DNA from: an uncultured Christensenella sp.
Lineage (GTDB): Bacteria; Bacillota; Clostridia; Christensenellales; Borkfalkiaceae
Reading direction: 5' to 3'
NCBI GenBank assembly: GCA_910578195.1
Contig: CAJTOY010000003.1
Location: 211,811-275,810 of the forward strand
DNA: 64,000 nt
How positions within the stretch are numbered: position 1 is the stretch's first letter; each line of letters starts with the position of its first letter. The position numbers and the translations under genes are program-made. The notes beneath the pieces are model-generated. The model was given only the letters and a program-made list of their open reading frames with translations. It did not search any database and was not told where the DNA came from. Below are positions 25,362 to 33,616 of this stretch, one piece after another.

Positions 25362-25493
25362 CAATAATGAGTATTATTTCTATTTTGTGAAATGGAAGAT
25401 TTTGATATTATAGCAGATAATCTGATATTCGATTAAATAATGTTATAAATTCACATTCTAATGTAAAATTTTAACATTTTTTTAATAAAACTA

Positions 25494-25523
25494 TTGCCAA
25501 GTAATTGTCTAATATGCTATCAT
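25494..25523 (+). promoter_or_regulatory. Promoter of the RiPP operon
   Basis: TTGCCA (25494-25499), an 18-base spacer and TATCAT (25518-25523), with an extended TGC before the -10. Transcription would begin about 25 bases before the GGGGGG ribosome binding site of the first gene. The rest of the 25362-25493 gap is AT-rich with nothing I can assign. Confidence 0.6.
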
Positions 25524-25554
25524 ATATATGAAATATAAAGGGGGGATCAAGATA

Positions 25555-26892
25555 ATGAATGTATTGTTTATGAGTATGCCTGTGCCTGAAGATATGGAAA
25601 GAGATGGGATGCATATTATGCCGCCTATGGCACTATATCTTTTAGGTGCAATAATACAAAATCATGGACATAATGTTAAGATTGTTGATCCTTCTATTAT
25701 ACGTAAATATAAGCCATATAGGGATAATGATAAATTAAGGAGTTTTATTCAACATTCTTTAATTGGGATTGATGTGGTTTGTATAAGCGGTAATACTATT
25801 AATTGGAAAACAAATAAATACTTGATTGAGCTTATACGGAGCTTAAATCGAACGGTTAAGATAATAATGGGTGGTTTGCATGTTTCATATTTTTATAAAT
25901 ATACTATGCAAACAAATGAAATTGACTACATTGTTAGAGATGAGGGTGAAATATCGTTAGTAGCTTTGATAGATGCCTTAGCAGTCAATAGTAGTGATAT
26001 TCGAGATATTCCTGGGCTTGTTTACAGACATAATGGGGAAATTTTAACTAATGAGCCTGTAGTACTAACAAAGGAACAACTGCAAGAATCTCCTTTACCG
26101 ATGTATGAGCAGATGCCTAAAGATACATACCCTATGATGCCTATTATGACATCAAGAGGATGTAGATATGGTTGCCGATTTTGTTCAGTGCCAAGAAAAT
26201 ATAATTGGATTGGTTTAGATGAAGAGTATGTGATTAATTACATTAAAAGAATTACAGATAAGTTTTCGGCAAAGTTTTTAACGAATTGTATTTATTTTAC
26301 TGATGATTGCTTTACTGCGGATTCTAATAGGGCTTGCAAAATTTTGGACGGAATTGCTCCTTTTGATGTAAATGTTTCTATTGAAGCACGCGCTAGAGAT
26401 CTTAAAAGTTTGGAATTATTGAAAAGGTTGCAAAGTAACAAAGTTCAACGAATAGCTATTGGGGTGGAATGCGGTTATAATGAAGGTTTGAAGAGAATTA
26501 ATAAGGGCTTGACAGTAGAAGATGTTATTGAAGTATTATCTTTATTAAAAGAGCATGATTTAATAGAAAAAGCATGGTGTTCCTTTATTTATGGCTTTCC
26601 TTGGGAAACCGTTGATGATTGTGTAAAAACAATAGATTTTGCAGCTTACATCGTTAAAAATTTTGGAGTAAAAGTTAATATAAATATGTTATCACTATTT
26701 CCTTCTCAAATATGGAATGAGAGAAAAGAATATGGAATAGAAGTTGATGAAAGTCATTTTGATACAGAAACTTTGACGAGCGAAAGTGGCTTTTTTACAA
26801 CACATCCTAATTTTTCGTATAGTGATGTAAACTTTTTATTAAAACGAATATATGATTATGAAGCAAAAAATATAGTGCTTCGCAGTAAATAA
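25555..26892 (+). CDS. B12-binding radical SAM enzyme of the RiPP cluster
   Basis: ATG 25555 (445 aa) is chosen because it follows GGGGGG at good spacing; the earlier ATG 25528 lies at the expected start of transcription. The N-terminal 150 residues form a cobalamin-binding-like Rossmann domain (MALYLLGAIIQNHGHNVKIV, then IDVVCISGNTI, then VKIIMGGLHVSYF). The radical SAM motif is C203-x3-C207-x2-C210 (SRGCRYGCRFCSVP). This is the architecture of class B methyltransferases that methylate unactivated carbons, such as those acting on polytheonamides. With the precursor next door it is the likely C-methylase of the cluster. No RRE domain is visible in it. Confidence 0.8.
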   Translation: MNVLFMSMPVPEDMERDGMHIMPPMALYLLGAIIQNHGHNVKIVDPSIIRKYKPYRDNDKLRSFIQHSLIGIDVVCISGNTINWKTNKYLIELIRSLNRTVKIIMGGLHVSYFYKYTMQTNEIDYIVRDEGEISLVALIDALAVNSSDIRDIPGLVYRHNGEILTNEPVVLTKEQLQESPLPMYEQMPKDTYPMMPIMTSRGCRYGCRFCSVPRKYNWIGLDEEYVINYIKRITDKFSAKFLTNCIYFTDDCFTADSNRACKILDGIAPFDVNVSIEARARDLKSLELLKRLQSNKVQRIAIGVECGYNEGLKRINKGLTVEDVIEVLSLLKEHDLIEKAWCSFIYGFPWETVDDCVKTIDFAAYIVKNFGVKVNINMLSLFPSQIWNERKEYGIEVDESHFDTETLTSESGFFTTHPNFSYSDVNFLLKRIYDYEAKNIVLRSK

Positions 26893-26918
26893 AAAAATAA
26901 AATGGAGGTATCTTTATT

Positions 26919-27161
26919 ATGAAGTACGAAAAACCAATTATGATTGATTCAAAAATTCATGAAAGCGATCCTGAAATTCAACCGATGGGCTTTATTGTTT
27001 TGGTTGTAATTTTAGTCGCAGGAGCAGTTGTTGTGGCGGGCGCTGCAGTTGCAGTAGGTGCTGCGGTTGGTGGCGTTGTTGCGGCTGGTGGTGCGGCAGT
27101 ACACGTTGCTGCCGGTGTCAATACTCAGGTCGGGGTAAATGTTCGACCAGAATCTTATTGA
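26919..27161 (+). CDS. RiPP precursor peptide, Ala/Val/Gly-rich core
   Basis: The 80-residue peptide has a short polar leader (MKYEKPIMIDSKIHESDPEI, then QPMG) like those of several radical-SAM-modified peptides. Its core of about 55 residues is almost wholly Val, Ala and Gly (residues 25-75) and ends in VNTQVGVNV then RPESY. It has no Cys, Ser or Thr in the first 44 core residues, so lanthionines are ruled out there. The composition resembles polytheonamide-type cores, where D-amino acids and C-methylated Val form a membrane pore. GGAGG precedes it. It lies between two radical SAM genes, so it is very probably the substrate. Confidence 0.75.
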   Translation: MKYEKPIMIDSKIHESDPEIQPMGFIVLVVILVAGAVVVAGAAVAVGAAVGGVVAAGGAAVHVAAGVNTQVGVNVRPESY

Positions 27162-27197
27162 TAAAACGATAAATACATTTAATTTAAAGGAATTAAA

Positions 27198-28193
27198 ATG
27201 AAAATAGCAGATAAGCTTTATAAAGCTGTTCGTGAACATTCGCCAACAAGTATAGCGATTGATGTTACATCATGTTGTAATTTTAAGTGCTTACATTGTT
27301 TTAACGAAAGCGGACAGGCGAAAAATGATGATTTGTCGGATGAGGAATTTTTTGATGCGGTAAGACAAATAAGAGATCTTCATCCGATTTCAGTATGTTT
27401 ATGTGGCGGGGAACCATTTATGCGCTTTAATAGAGTTGTTGAAGCACTAAAAATATTAAATGGCAACGTTGGTCAAGTAAATATGGTTTCAAATGGTTGG
27501 TTTGCAACTCATGAAAAACTTTGTCAACTGAAGGAATTGGGACTAAAAACTTATCAAGTGAGTTTAGATGGTAAGAATGCTTTCCAGCATGATAATTTTC
27601 GTGGGGTACCAGGAGCTTTCGAACATGTAGTAAATGCTATAAAACTAGCACACGCTGTTGGTTTGCAAACTGTCGTTGCTATAACTCCAAACAAGTTCAA
27701 TCATAAATCAATCTCAGATATATTAGAGATGTGCTATAACTGGGGAGTGGGCTTTGTACGTTCTATGCCGCTAATCCCAATGGGGCGTGGTGCAAAAAAT
27801 CAAAAGTTTATTTTATCAACTGATGAGTATATTACATATCAAACAGAACTAAGGAAAGCTAAAGAAAGATATCAAAACAGAATGATGGTGGAATGGGGTG
27901 ATCCAATGGATCATTTAATTAGAATGCCAGTTAATGCAAAAGAAGGAATACACACTTATGAAATTGATATTAAAAGTAATGGAGATATAGTGCCTTCAAT
28001 TTATTTTCCTATTACAGTAGGGAATATAAGAAATGTTACATTGCAAGAATGTTGGGATAATGGATTTAATTTAATTTGGGAAAATCCTGAGTTGTTATCA
28101 TTAATTGGCGATATTCAAGACCTGCATGATTTCGGAAAGTTTTTCGATAATATGGGAGATAAAAGTAAGTACATTTTGGAGATGAAAAAATGA
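27198..28193 (+). CDS. Radical SAM enzyme with degenerate SPASM region
   Basis: The 331-residue protein has the radical SAM motif C27-x3-C31-x2-C34 (CCNFKCLHCF), a SAM-binding GGEPFM, and later VSNGW and SLDG typical of the SPASM/twitch group. The C-terminal part keeps the shape GDIVPSIYFPITVGNIRNVT but the usual PC is PS, and the cluster-binding Cys are nearly all absent, so auxiliary Fe-S clusters are probably missing. Family members make epimerised residues, thioethers or C-C links. In this context an epimerase or other backbone modification of the precursor is plausible but unproven. Confidence 0.75.
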   Translation: MKIADKLYKAVREHSPTSIAIDVTSCCNFKCLHCFNESGQAKNDDLSDEEFFDAVRQIRDLHPISVCLCGGEPFMRFNRVVEALKILNGNVGQVNMVSNGWFATHEKLCQLKELGLKTYQVSLDGKNAFQHDNFRGVPGAFEHVVNAIKLAHAVGLQTVVAITPNKFNHKSISDILEMCYNWGVGFVRSMPLIPMGRGAKNQKFILSTDEYITYQTELRKAKERYQNRMMVEWGDPMDHLIRMPVNAKEGIHTYEIDIKSNGDIVPSIYFPITVGNIRNVTLQECWDNGFNLIWENPELLSLIGDIQDLHDFGKFFDNMGDKSKYILEMKK

Positions 28194-28993
28194 AATATAG
28201 TATAGTAAATAAAGAAAAATATTTTGTTAAAAATGAAACGGCTGGTACCTTTACCATTTTAATGCATGATACCGGTGTGCAGTTTTACATTAATCAAACA
28301 GGTAAATTGATTTTAGATTTGCTTGAAAAACATCAAAATACAGAAGCAGTATTGCAAGAATTATCTGCTTTATTTCCAGATATTAATATCAAGGTATTAC
28401 AGTCGGATTTTGATGATTTATTTGATTTAATGGTACTGTATGACTTGATTATTATTGAAGAAAAAGATAAAGAAGCTGAGTATACCGAAACGCCATACAT
28501 AAGATTTGCGGGGGACGGTGATTATCGTAAACTTACAAGATTCATAAAAAATGAAAAATTGCAAAATAAATTAAGCTTTCATTGTATAAATAATGCGAAG
28601 GAATTGACTCCTGTATCCTTAAGATATACAACATTTCACGGTATAAGTCATTTTTGTATAGCTTACGATGAGAATTCCGAGATATTGGCTACAATGATTA
28701 TTACGCCACCATCACGGCTCAGCAGTGTCATTAGCTTAGAAGGCTTCATATTTTCTAAGAAGTTGAAAGAAGCTGAAATAAAAGACATTGTACAAAGAAT
28801 GATCAAAGTAATTAATCGAAGATACAACGACAAATTAACAAAAATTAGATTTAGTGTATTTTCTGACTTTAAATACATTAATATTTTAGAATTTTTAAAG
28901 GAGCTTGGATTTGAAAAGGAAGCCGAACTTCAATATGAAAGTAATGATAAATCTTTGATAATGCATAGCAAGTTATTAATTAAAAATAAGTAA
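28190..28993 (+). CDS. RRE (PqqD-like) - GNAT acyltransferase fusion
   Basis: The 267-residue protein starts with a PqqD-like domain of about 90 residues: TFTILMHDTGVQFYINQTGK, then LILDLLEKH, LQELSALFPDI and a final VLYDLIII. This is the RiPP recognition element that binds leader peptides. Residues about 100-265 look like a GNAT-type acyltransferase (ISHFCIAYDENSEILATMII, KDIVQRMIKVINRRY, FLKELGFEKEAELQY). A leader-binding acyltransferase would deliver the precursor or acylate it. The start overlaps the upstream gene by four bases. The fusion is unusual to me. Confidence 0.65.
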   Translation: MKYSIVNKEKYFVKNETAGTFTILMHDTGVQFYINQTGKLILDLLEKHQNTEAVLQELSALFPDINIKVLQSDFDDLFDLMVLYDLIIIEEKDKEAEYTETPYIRFAGDGDYRKLTRFIKNEKLQNKLSFHCINNAKELTPVSLRYTTFHGISHFCIAYDENSEILATMIITPPSRLSSVISLEGFIFSKKLKEAEIKDIVQRMIKVINRRYNDKLTKIRFSVFSDFKYINILEFLKELGFEKEAELQYESNDKSLIMHSKLLIKNK

Positions 28994-28999
28994 TGCTTT

Positions 29000-30628
29000 A
29001 TGACAAAGTTGGTGAGTCAAATAAGTTATATTAATAAATACACCAAGGGAAAAAGAAAATCAATTATATTGATTTTCCTTTTCTCTATAATAATTAGTTT
29101 ATTGACGATACTTTTTTCGGTTGTAAACAAATATGTGTTCGATAAGTTCTCTGACATAGATTTTAAAGTATTACTATATATTACTTGTTTTATGGCAATT
29201 GTGTATATATCATTTGTCGGCATTAATTTTATATATAAGGTAATCTTAAATAAAACAAGTAACAGTATAAAAATTGAAATGAGAATGTCTTTTTATAAAA
29301 GTATTCAAAATATAAAATTTACAGAGTATCAAAAATATCTGTCTAACGATTTTTTTTATAGAATGTTTATCGATTCTAACACAGTAATTGAGTTTTATTT
29401 TAAACTTGTTTTAAATCTACCGGTTCATTGTATTATGTTTTTTATGTCATTATTTTTGATGTTTATGTGGTCTATCCAGTTAACATTGATAGTGATTGTT
29501 TTAGTATTAATACAATGGATCATTACTGTTATATTTGTAAAACCAACAAACAGATTAAATAAGATTTTAAAAGAAAAAGAACAATCAGTAATGGGGAAAA
29601 TTAATAAAGACTTTCAACAAATGGATTTGGTGAGAAGCTTGTCAATGGAAATAGGGAAATGCGAAGAATCAAAGATGGTTATGACCGATTTAGCAAAAAG
29701 TGATTTACAAAATACCAAAATCAATGAAATATATAATGGCATAATTTATTTTATTAATTCGCTAGGCAGTCTCTTTATTCTATTAATAGGATTGTATTTT
29801 GTTCAACAGAATAAAATAACATTAGGAACTGTTATGGCGTTTACAATGTTAATAACATATTTTGGATCTTCTTTGACTGGAATCGTTGGGGTATTTACTA
29901 ATTACTTTAAATCTAAGATTTCGTATAATAGAATAATAGAATTCTTGAATTTCGAAGATGCAAATATTTATGGTGGAGAAGAAAATTTAGATAACAAATA
30001 TAGTATTAAAATAAGAAATGTATCTTTTGCATACGATGAGATCTCAGTTTTTTCTAATTTTTCTGCATCAATTAACGAAGGGGAAATAGTAGTATTAAAA
30101 GGAGGGAACGGAGTAGGCAAAACTACGTTGTGTCGTCTTTTAACTCGATATATTTATCCTTCTTCTGGACAAATTTATGTAGGGAAGCACGATATATCTG
30201 AAATAGATATTTCTGTATATCGAAAAAATATTATATTTATTGGGGAAGCAACAATACTCCAAAACTCGTTTAGAAAAAACATCGATTTTTATGACAAGTA
30301 TTCAGATGCTGAGATAATGTCAGTATTAGAGCAATGCAATTTAACATCTTTATTAGAAAAAAAAGGATGGAGCTTAAAAGATGTTAATTATATAAATGAA
30401 AAAGAATTATCGCTTGGCGAAAAACAAAAAATTGCTATTGCTCGTGCATTGATATGTAGACCAAAAATTTTAGTTCTAGATGAACCAACAGCAAATTTAG
30501 ATGATTATACAACGAATCAGATAATCTCAAATTTAGTAAAGTATAATAGCGATGAAAAATGTACTATAATTGTTGCCGCGCATGACCAGCGAATTGATAA
30601 TTATATAACAAAAAAAATATATCTATAA
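29000..30628 (+). CDS. ABC exporter (permease-ATPase fusion)
   Basis: The 542-residue half-transporter has an N-terminal permease with about six membrane segments (residues 20-320) and a C-terminal ATPase. Walker A is GGNGVGKTT at 368-376, the signature is LSLGEKQKIAIARAL, and Walker B is ILVLDEPTANLD. It lacks an N-terminal C39 peptidase domain, so leader removal must be done elsewhere. It probably exports the modified peptide. It follows the RRE-GNAT gene by six bases without a clear ribosome binding site. ATPase-active residues all look intact. Two copies should form the working dimer. Confidence 0.85.
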   Translation: MTKLVSQISYINKYTKGKRKSIILIFLFSIIISLLTILFSVVNKYVFDKFSDIDFKVLLYITCFMAIVYISFVGINFIYKVILNKTSNSIKIEMRMSFYKSIQNIKFTEYQKYLSNDFFYRMFIDSNTVIEFYFKLVLNLPVHCIMFFMSLFLMFMWSIQLTLIVIVLVLIQWIITVIFVKPTNRLNKILKEKEQSVMGKINKDFQQMDLVRSLSMEIGKCEESKMVMTDLAKSDLQNTKINEIYNGIIYFINSLGSLFILLIGLYFVQQNKITLGTVMAFTMLITYFGSSLTGIVGVFTNYFKSKISYNRIIEFLNFEDANIYGGEENLDNKYSIKIRNVSFAYDEISVFSNFSASINEGEIVVLKGGNGVGKTTLCRLLTRYIYPSSGQIYVGKHDISEIDISVYRKNIIFIGEATILQNSFRKNIDFYDKYSDAEIMSVLEQCNLTSLLEKKGWSLKDVNYINEKELSLGEKQKIAIARALICRPKILVLDEPTANLDDYTTNQIISNLVKYNSDEKCTIIVAAHDQRIDNYITKKIYL

Positions 30629-30652
30629 TTAGAAGCATTTTCAAGGTTGGTA

Positions 30653-30681
30653 TTGACTTGAAGATATAATTTTGGTATAAT
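30653..30681 (+). promoter_or_regulatory. Promoter of the immunity gene
   Basis: TTGACT (30653-30658), a 17-base spacer and TATAAT (30676-30681), ending 17 bases before the immunity-gene ATG. The AAGGAGG is between them. A separate, near-consensus promoter would keep immunity constant even when the toxin operon is off. Confidence 0.85.
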
Positions 30682-30698
30682 TTATTAAGGAGGATATT

Positions 30699-31073
30699 AT
30701 GAATATATTTTATTATATCGTAGGCACTATTCTGGCAATTGCTCCATTGATTGCAGGGCTGGTTTTGAAATTTTGGCCACCTAAAAAAATAAATAATTAC
30801 TATGGGTTTCGTACTAAAGTTACCGCATCTTCGCAAGAGGCTTGGGTTTATGCACACAAAATTTGTGCTAATGTACTTTTGATATATTCTTCTATTGTAA
30901 TTTTAGCGTATATTATTTTTTTGGTGATTAATCCGCCCTTTTTAAATAATATGTTATGGATTTTAATGATTATAGGATTAATTATAGCAGTTGTTGGTGT
31001 TATTATATCAGCTATTATTGTGCAGACAAAGACAAAAGATTTTATCAGTAAAAGTAAGAATAATTCACAATGA
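30699..31073 (+). CDS. SdpI-family immunity-like membrane protein
   Basis: The 124-residue protein has three membrane segments (about 5-24, 57-77 and 84-107). Between the first two lies the family signature KINNYYGFRTKVTASSQEAW, which marks SdpI-type proteins. SdpI in Bacillus protects cells from the SdpC toxin. Here, next to the RiPP operon and with its own strong promoter, it probably gives self-protection against the exported peptide. The length is short for SdpI (about 207 residues), so it covers mainly the core SdpI domain. AAGGAGG precedes the start. Confidence 0.75.
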   Translation: MNIFYYIVGTILAIAPLIAGLVLKFWPPKKINNYYGFRTKVTASSQEAWVYAHKICANVLLIYSSIVILAYIIFLVINPPFLNNMLWILMIIGLIIAVVGVIISAIIVQTKTKDFISKSKNNSQ

Positions 31074-31140
31074 ATCATGATATAACATTAAGTAAAAACA
31101 CATTAGACAAAATACGACAATTTCTCTATGTTAATTGCTG

Positions 31141-31169
31141 TTGACTTAAAATTTAATATTTGATATAAT
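31141..31169 (+). promoter_or_regulatory. Promoter of the DNA-metabolism operon
   Basis: TTGACT (31141-31146), a 17-base spacer and TATAAT (31164-31169) with an extended TGA. The 14 bases ATATTTGATATAAT are identical to the ssb promoter at 4847-4875. It lies at the right edge of the AT-rich RiPP cargo. The gap 31074-31140 holds nothing else I can assign. Confidence 0.85.
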
Positions 31170-31221
31170 TACATCATAAAGTTTCTTGTTTGGTTATAAC
31201 CAACAAAGTATCAGAGTTTTC

Positions 31222-31371
31222 AAAGTGTCAGTTACATTGTAATTGGCACTTTTTTGTTTATCAGCCCATAGTGGGTATAAAGCCGGCAGTCCGTGTAGGG
31301 GTGTCGGCTTTTTTTATTTTCTTGGTCATTCTATGACAACTATCAGCGGTTTTCTCGGGACCGCTGTTTTT
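31222..31371 (+). terminator. Three tandem terminators in the leader of the 31425 operon
   Basis: First, AAAGTGTCAGTTAC (31222-31235) pairs with GTAATTGGCACTTT (31239-31252) and runs into T. Second, AGCCGGCAGTCC (31281-31292) pairs imperfectly with GGGGTGTCGGCT (31298-31309), then eight T. Third, CAGCGGT (31344-31350) pairs with ACCGCTG (31360-31366), then five T. All lie between the promoter at 31141 and the first gene at 31425, so transcripts must pass them all. This points to regulated antitermination or attenuation. Confidence 0.75.
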
Positions 31372-31424
31372 ATATATTCACGACGGTAAGTCCGTTAAAA
31401 AAATACAAAAGGAGTACAACTATT

Positions 31425-32564
31425 ATGCAAAAATGTTTAGACAATTACAACACAACATTTGCTTCATTTGTTGCGATGCTGGATTATCATCAGACTCAGT
31501 CAATAAACAGTCATTGGGTACGCTGTCCTGTAAAAGAACTTAGCGTAGAATCCTTAGATAAAATGTCGCCGAACCATATGAATCCGAGTGTGTTTGCGCT
31601 CGGTGTTGGCGAAGAAGCAATCAGTGATACAACAGAGCACCTTGGTTTAGCGCTCAAAGTCAATGGCGAATTGTATCCCGTCCGAGAAACGGCCTACAAA
31701 ACCTTATTAGACAGAGCAAAAATCGGAGGTTCAATTCTTCCCAAACTCAGTAGGGAAACTTTGGCGAGAGTTCTCAACGAGTGCCTTCATTTATCCAATA
31801 CGGATGCATTGGTCTTAATCAGAGACGAAAAAGTATCCGCAGTTCATTCAGGAGATGAAACCGATTATTCTGTTTTGGATATTGATTCGCTCTTGGAAAA
31901 GCTAACGCAAAAGCTGGATGCGCGTTTCCCCGGTTCGGAGTTTGAGCAGGGATATGCCGACCATTCAATTGCAAGTGGGTTATGGAAATTGTCCGGACAA
32001 CGCGAGTCGTTGATTGGTGCGTACATAAAAACACTTTCTGCTTATAACGACAAGGCTAAACTCGATAAGATTGTTCCTGGTGTTCGGTTCATTACTTCGG
32101 ATACCGGAGTTGCATCGGCGAAAGTTTCAGCACTGTTGCTCGGTGGCGCTTACCCTATTCATATCGGAGGTTGCGTTGCAGTAGATCACAGGCATAAAAC
32201 GAGTATTGAAGATTTCGATAAGGCTCTCGACCAACTGTTTGCGCAGTTCGGGGATAGCATTAAGAAATTAGAATACCTTTTGGAAGTGTATCTCAACTAT
32301 CCCGTAAATGCAATGATCCGTGTATGCAAAAAACTTGCTCTTCCCAAGAAGGCCGCACTCGAAGCAATTGATATATTCGAGAAGACCTACGGCGGCGGAG
32401 TGGCTACGGCGCATGACGTGTTTATGGCGATGCAAGAAATCCTGTTCACGCTTAAATGCGAAGGGACACCGCAGAGTAAAATGCTTACCGTTGAAGAGAA
32501 TATGGCTCGTGCGCTTACGCTTGATTGGACGTCATTCGATTTAGCAAAGGCGGTGGATTACTAA
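31425..32564 (+). CDS. Conserved element protein, first gene of the DNA-metabolism operon
   Basis: The 379-residue protein has a motif-rich N-terminal half (SHWVRCPVKELSVESLDKMS, then VFALGVGEEAIS) and a Lys/Glu-rich C-terminal half. It recalls phage and plasmid proteins of the DUF932 kind in layout (a GLWKLSG segment, VPGVRFITSDTGVASAK and a helical end), but the match is too weak for me to assign it. Position before a YqaJ nuclease, with stop and start overlapping (TAATG), suggests a part in recombination or replication. AAAGGAG precedes the start. Confidence 0.5.
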   Translation: MQKCLDNYNTTFASFVAMLDYHQTQSINSHWVRCPVKELSVESLDKMSPNHMNPSVFALGVGEEAISDTTEHLGLALKVNGELYPVRETAYKTLLDRAKIGGSILPKLSRETLARVLNECLHLSNTDALVLIRDEKVSAVHSGDETDYSVLDIDSLLEKLTQKLDARFPGSEFEQGYADHSIASGLWKLSGQRESLIGAYIKTLSAYNDKAKLDKIVPGVRFITSDTGVASAKVSALLLGGAYPIHIGGCVAVDHRHKTSIEDFDKALDQLFAQFGDSIKKLEYLLEVYLNYPVNAMIRVCKKLALPKKAALEAIDIFEKTYGGGVATAHDVFMAMQEILFTLKCEGTPQSKMLTVEENMARALTLDWTSFDLAKAVDY

Positions 32565-33607
32565 TGGCAACACCGAGAATTTTATGCGACACAGCAGGGA
32601 TGGCCAATGAACGCTGGCTTGAATGTCGTATGCACGGACCGAAAGGAGATATACCATACACGGTTGGTGGTAGCGACGTTGCTGCCATTTTTGGCGTTTC
32701 GCCTTGGACAACGCCATTGGAACTGTGGATGATTAAAAAAGGCAAAATTAAACTGGCAGAAAAGGAAAATGCGTTGCAGCTTGAGATGGGGCATTTGTTA
32801 GAGCCGATTACTGCACACTTCTATGCCAAGAAGACGGGAAACAAAGTAATTAACGATACAAACCTATATCAACATGCAAATTTCAAATATGCCTTAGCAA
32901 ATTTTGATAGGCGATTTGAGCGTGCGTCCGATGGTGAGAAGGGTATCCTTGAGTGCAAAAGTTGTACGTATCACAAGGCTGGTGATTGGGCTAATGGTGC
33001 ATATCCGACATACTACGAGTTGCAGCTACGGTTCTATTTGGCGGTAGCCGATGTAAACATCGGTGCATTCTCATCGATGTGGGGAAATAATCCAGATAAC
33101 GACATGGCGTTTCCCGAAATTACAAGAGATAAGGCAAAAGAAGATATGATTTTTGAAAAACTCGAATATTGGATTTGGAGCCTGGAGCACGATGTCCCGC
33201 CGACGATGGATAATATCCCGACGAAACTTGCCTTAGACTCTTTGGCGAGAATTTACGGGGCAAGCGAGCCTGCATTACCTACTATCGATTTATCGAGAAA
33301 GTATGAAGGGGAGCTAAGAGCAATTCTTGCTTTACAGAATCAGAAAGAAGAATGTAAAGCAGAAATTAAAAGAATAGAAGAGGAGGTTAAAGCACGTAGT
33401 GTGCGATTTGCGGAATTAATGAAGAAACATGAACACGGCGTCTTGGAAACAACGACCGATAAAATTCTTATTGATTTCGTTACTAAAAAAAGTACCAGAA
33501 CGGATACTGAGGCATTAAAGAAAAACTATCCAGCTGTATACAAAGACGTGGTAAGTAGTTCCGAAAGCCGTAAACTGAAATTTTCCGTTCAAACAAAGAC
33601 AATATAG
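32564..33607 (+). CDS. YqaJ-family exonuclease
   Basis: The 347-residue protein matches the YqaJ/lambda-exonuclease family. It has YTVGGSDVAAIFGVSPWTTP near the N-terminus, E-x-G-H-LLEP (LQLEMGHLLEPITAHFY), the catalytic core NFDRRFERASDGEKGILECK with Asp, Glu and Lys of the PD-(D/E)xK site, and ELQLRFYLAVAD. A coiled-coil tail (residues about 255-300) follows. Such nucleases chew 5' ends and work with annealing proteins; a candidate is at 36826. The ATG overlaps the previous stop (TAATG). It probably serves recombination of the element. Confidence 0.8.
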   Translation: MATPRILCDTAGMANERWLECRMHGPKGDIPYTVGGSDVAAIFGVSPWTTPLELWMIKKGKIKLAEKENALQLEMGHLLEPITAHFYAKKTGNKVINDTNLYQHANFKYALANFDRRFERASDGEKGILECKSCTYHKAGDWANGAYPTYYELQLRFYLAVADVNIGAFSSMWGNNPDNDMAFPEITRDKAKEDMIFEKLEYWIWSLEHDVPPTMDNIPTKLALDSLARIYGASEPALPTIDLSRKYEGELRAILALQNQKEECKAEIKRIEEEVKARSVRFAELMKKHEHGVLETTTDKILIDFVTKKSTRTDTEALKKNYPAVYKDVVSSSESRKLKFSVQTKTI

Positions 33608-33616
33608 GAGTAAATT

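Noticed and set aside
25500..25512. TTGTCTA near the RiPP promoter as a third ECF site
   Set aside because: The ATTCAAAAAA block is absent at the right distance and a TTGCCA/TATCAT promoter fits better.
25528..25554. Earlier start for the B12 radical SAM gene
   Set aside because: It lies at the expected start of transcription with no ribosome binding site, unlike ATG 25555.
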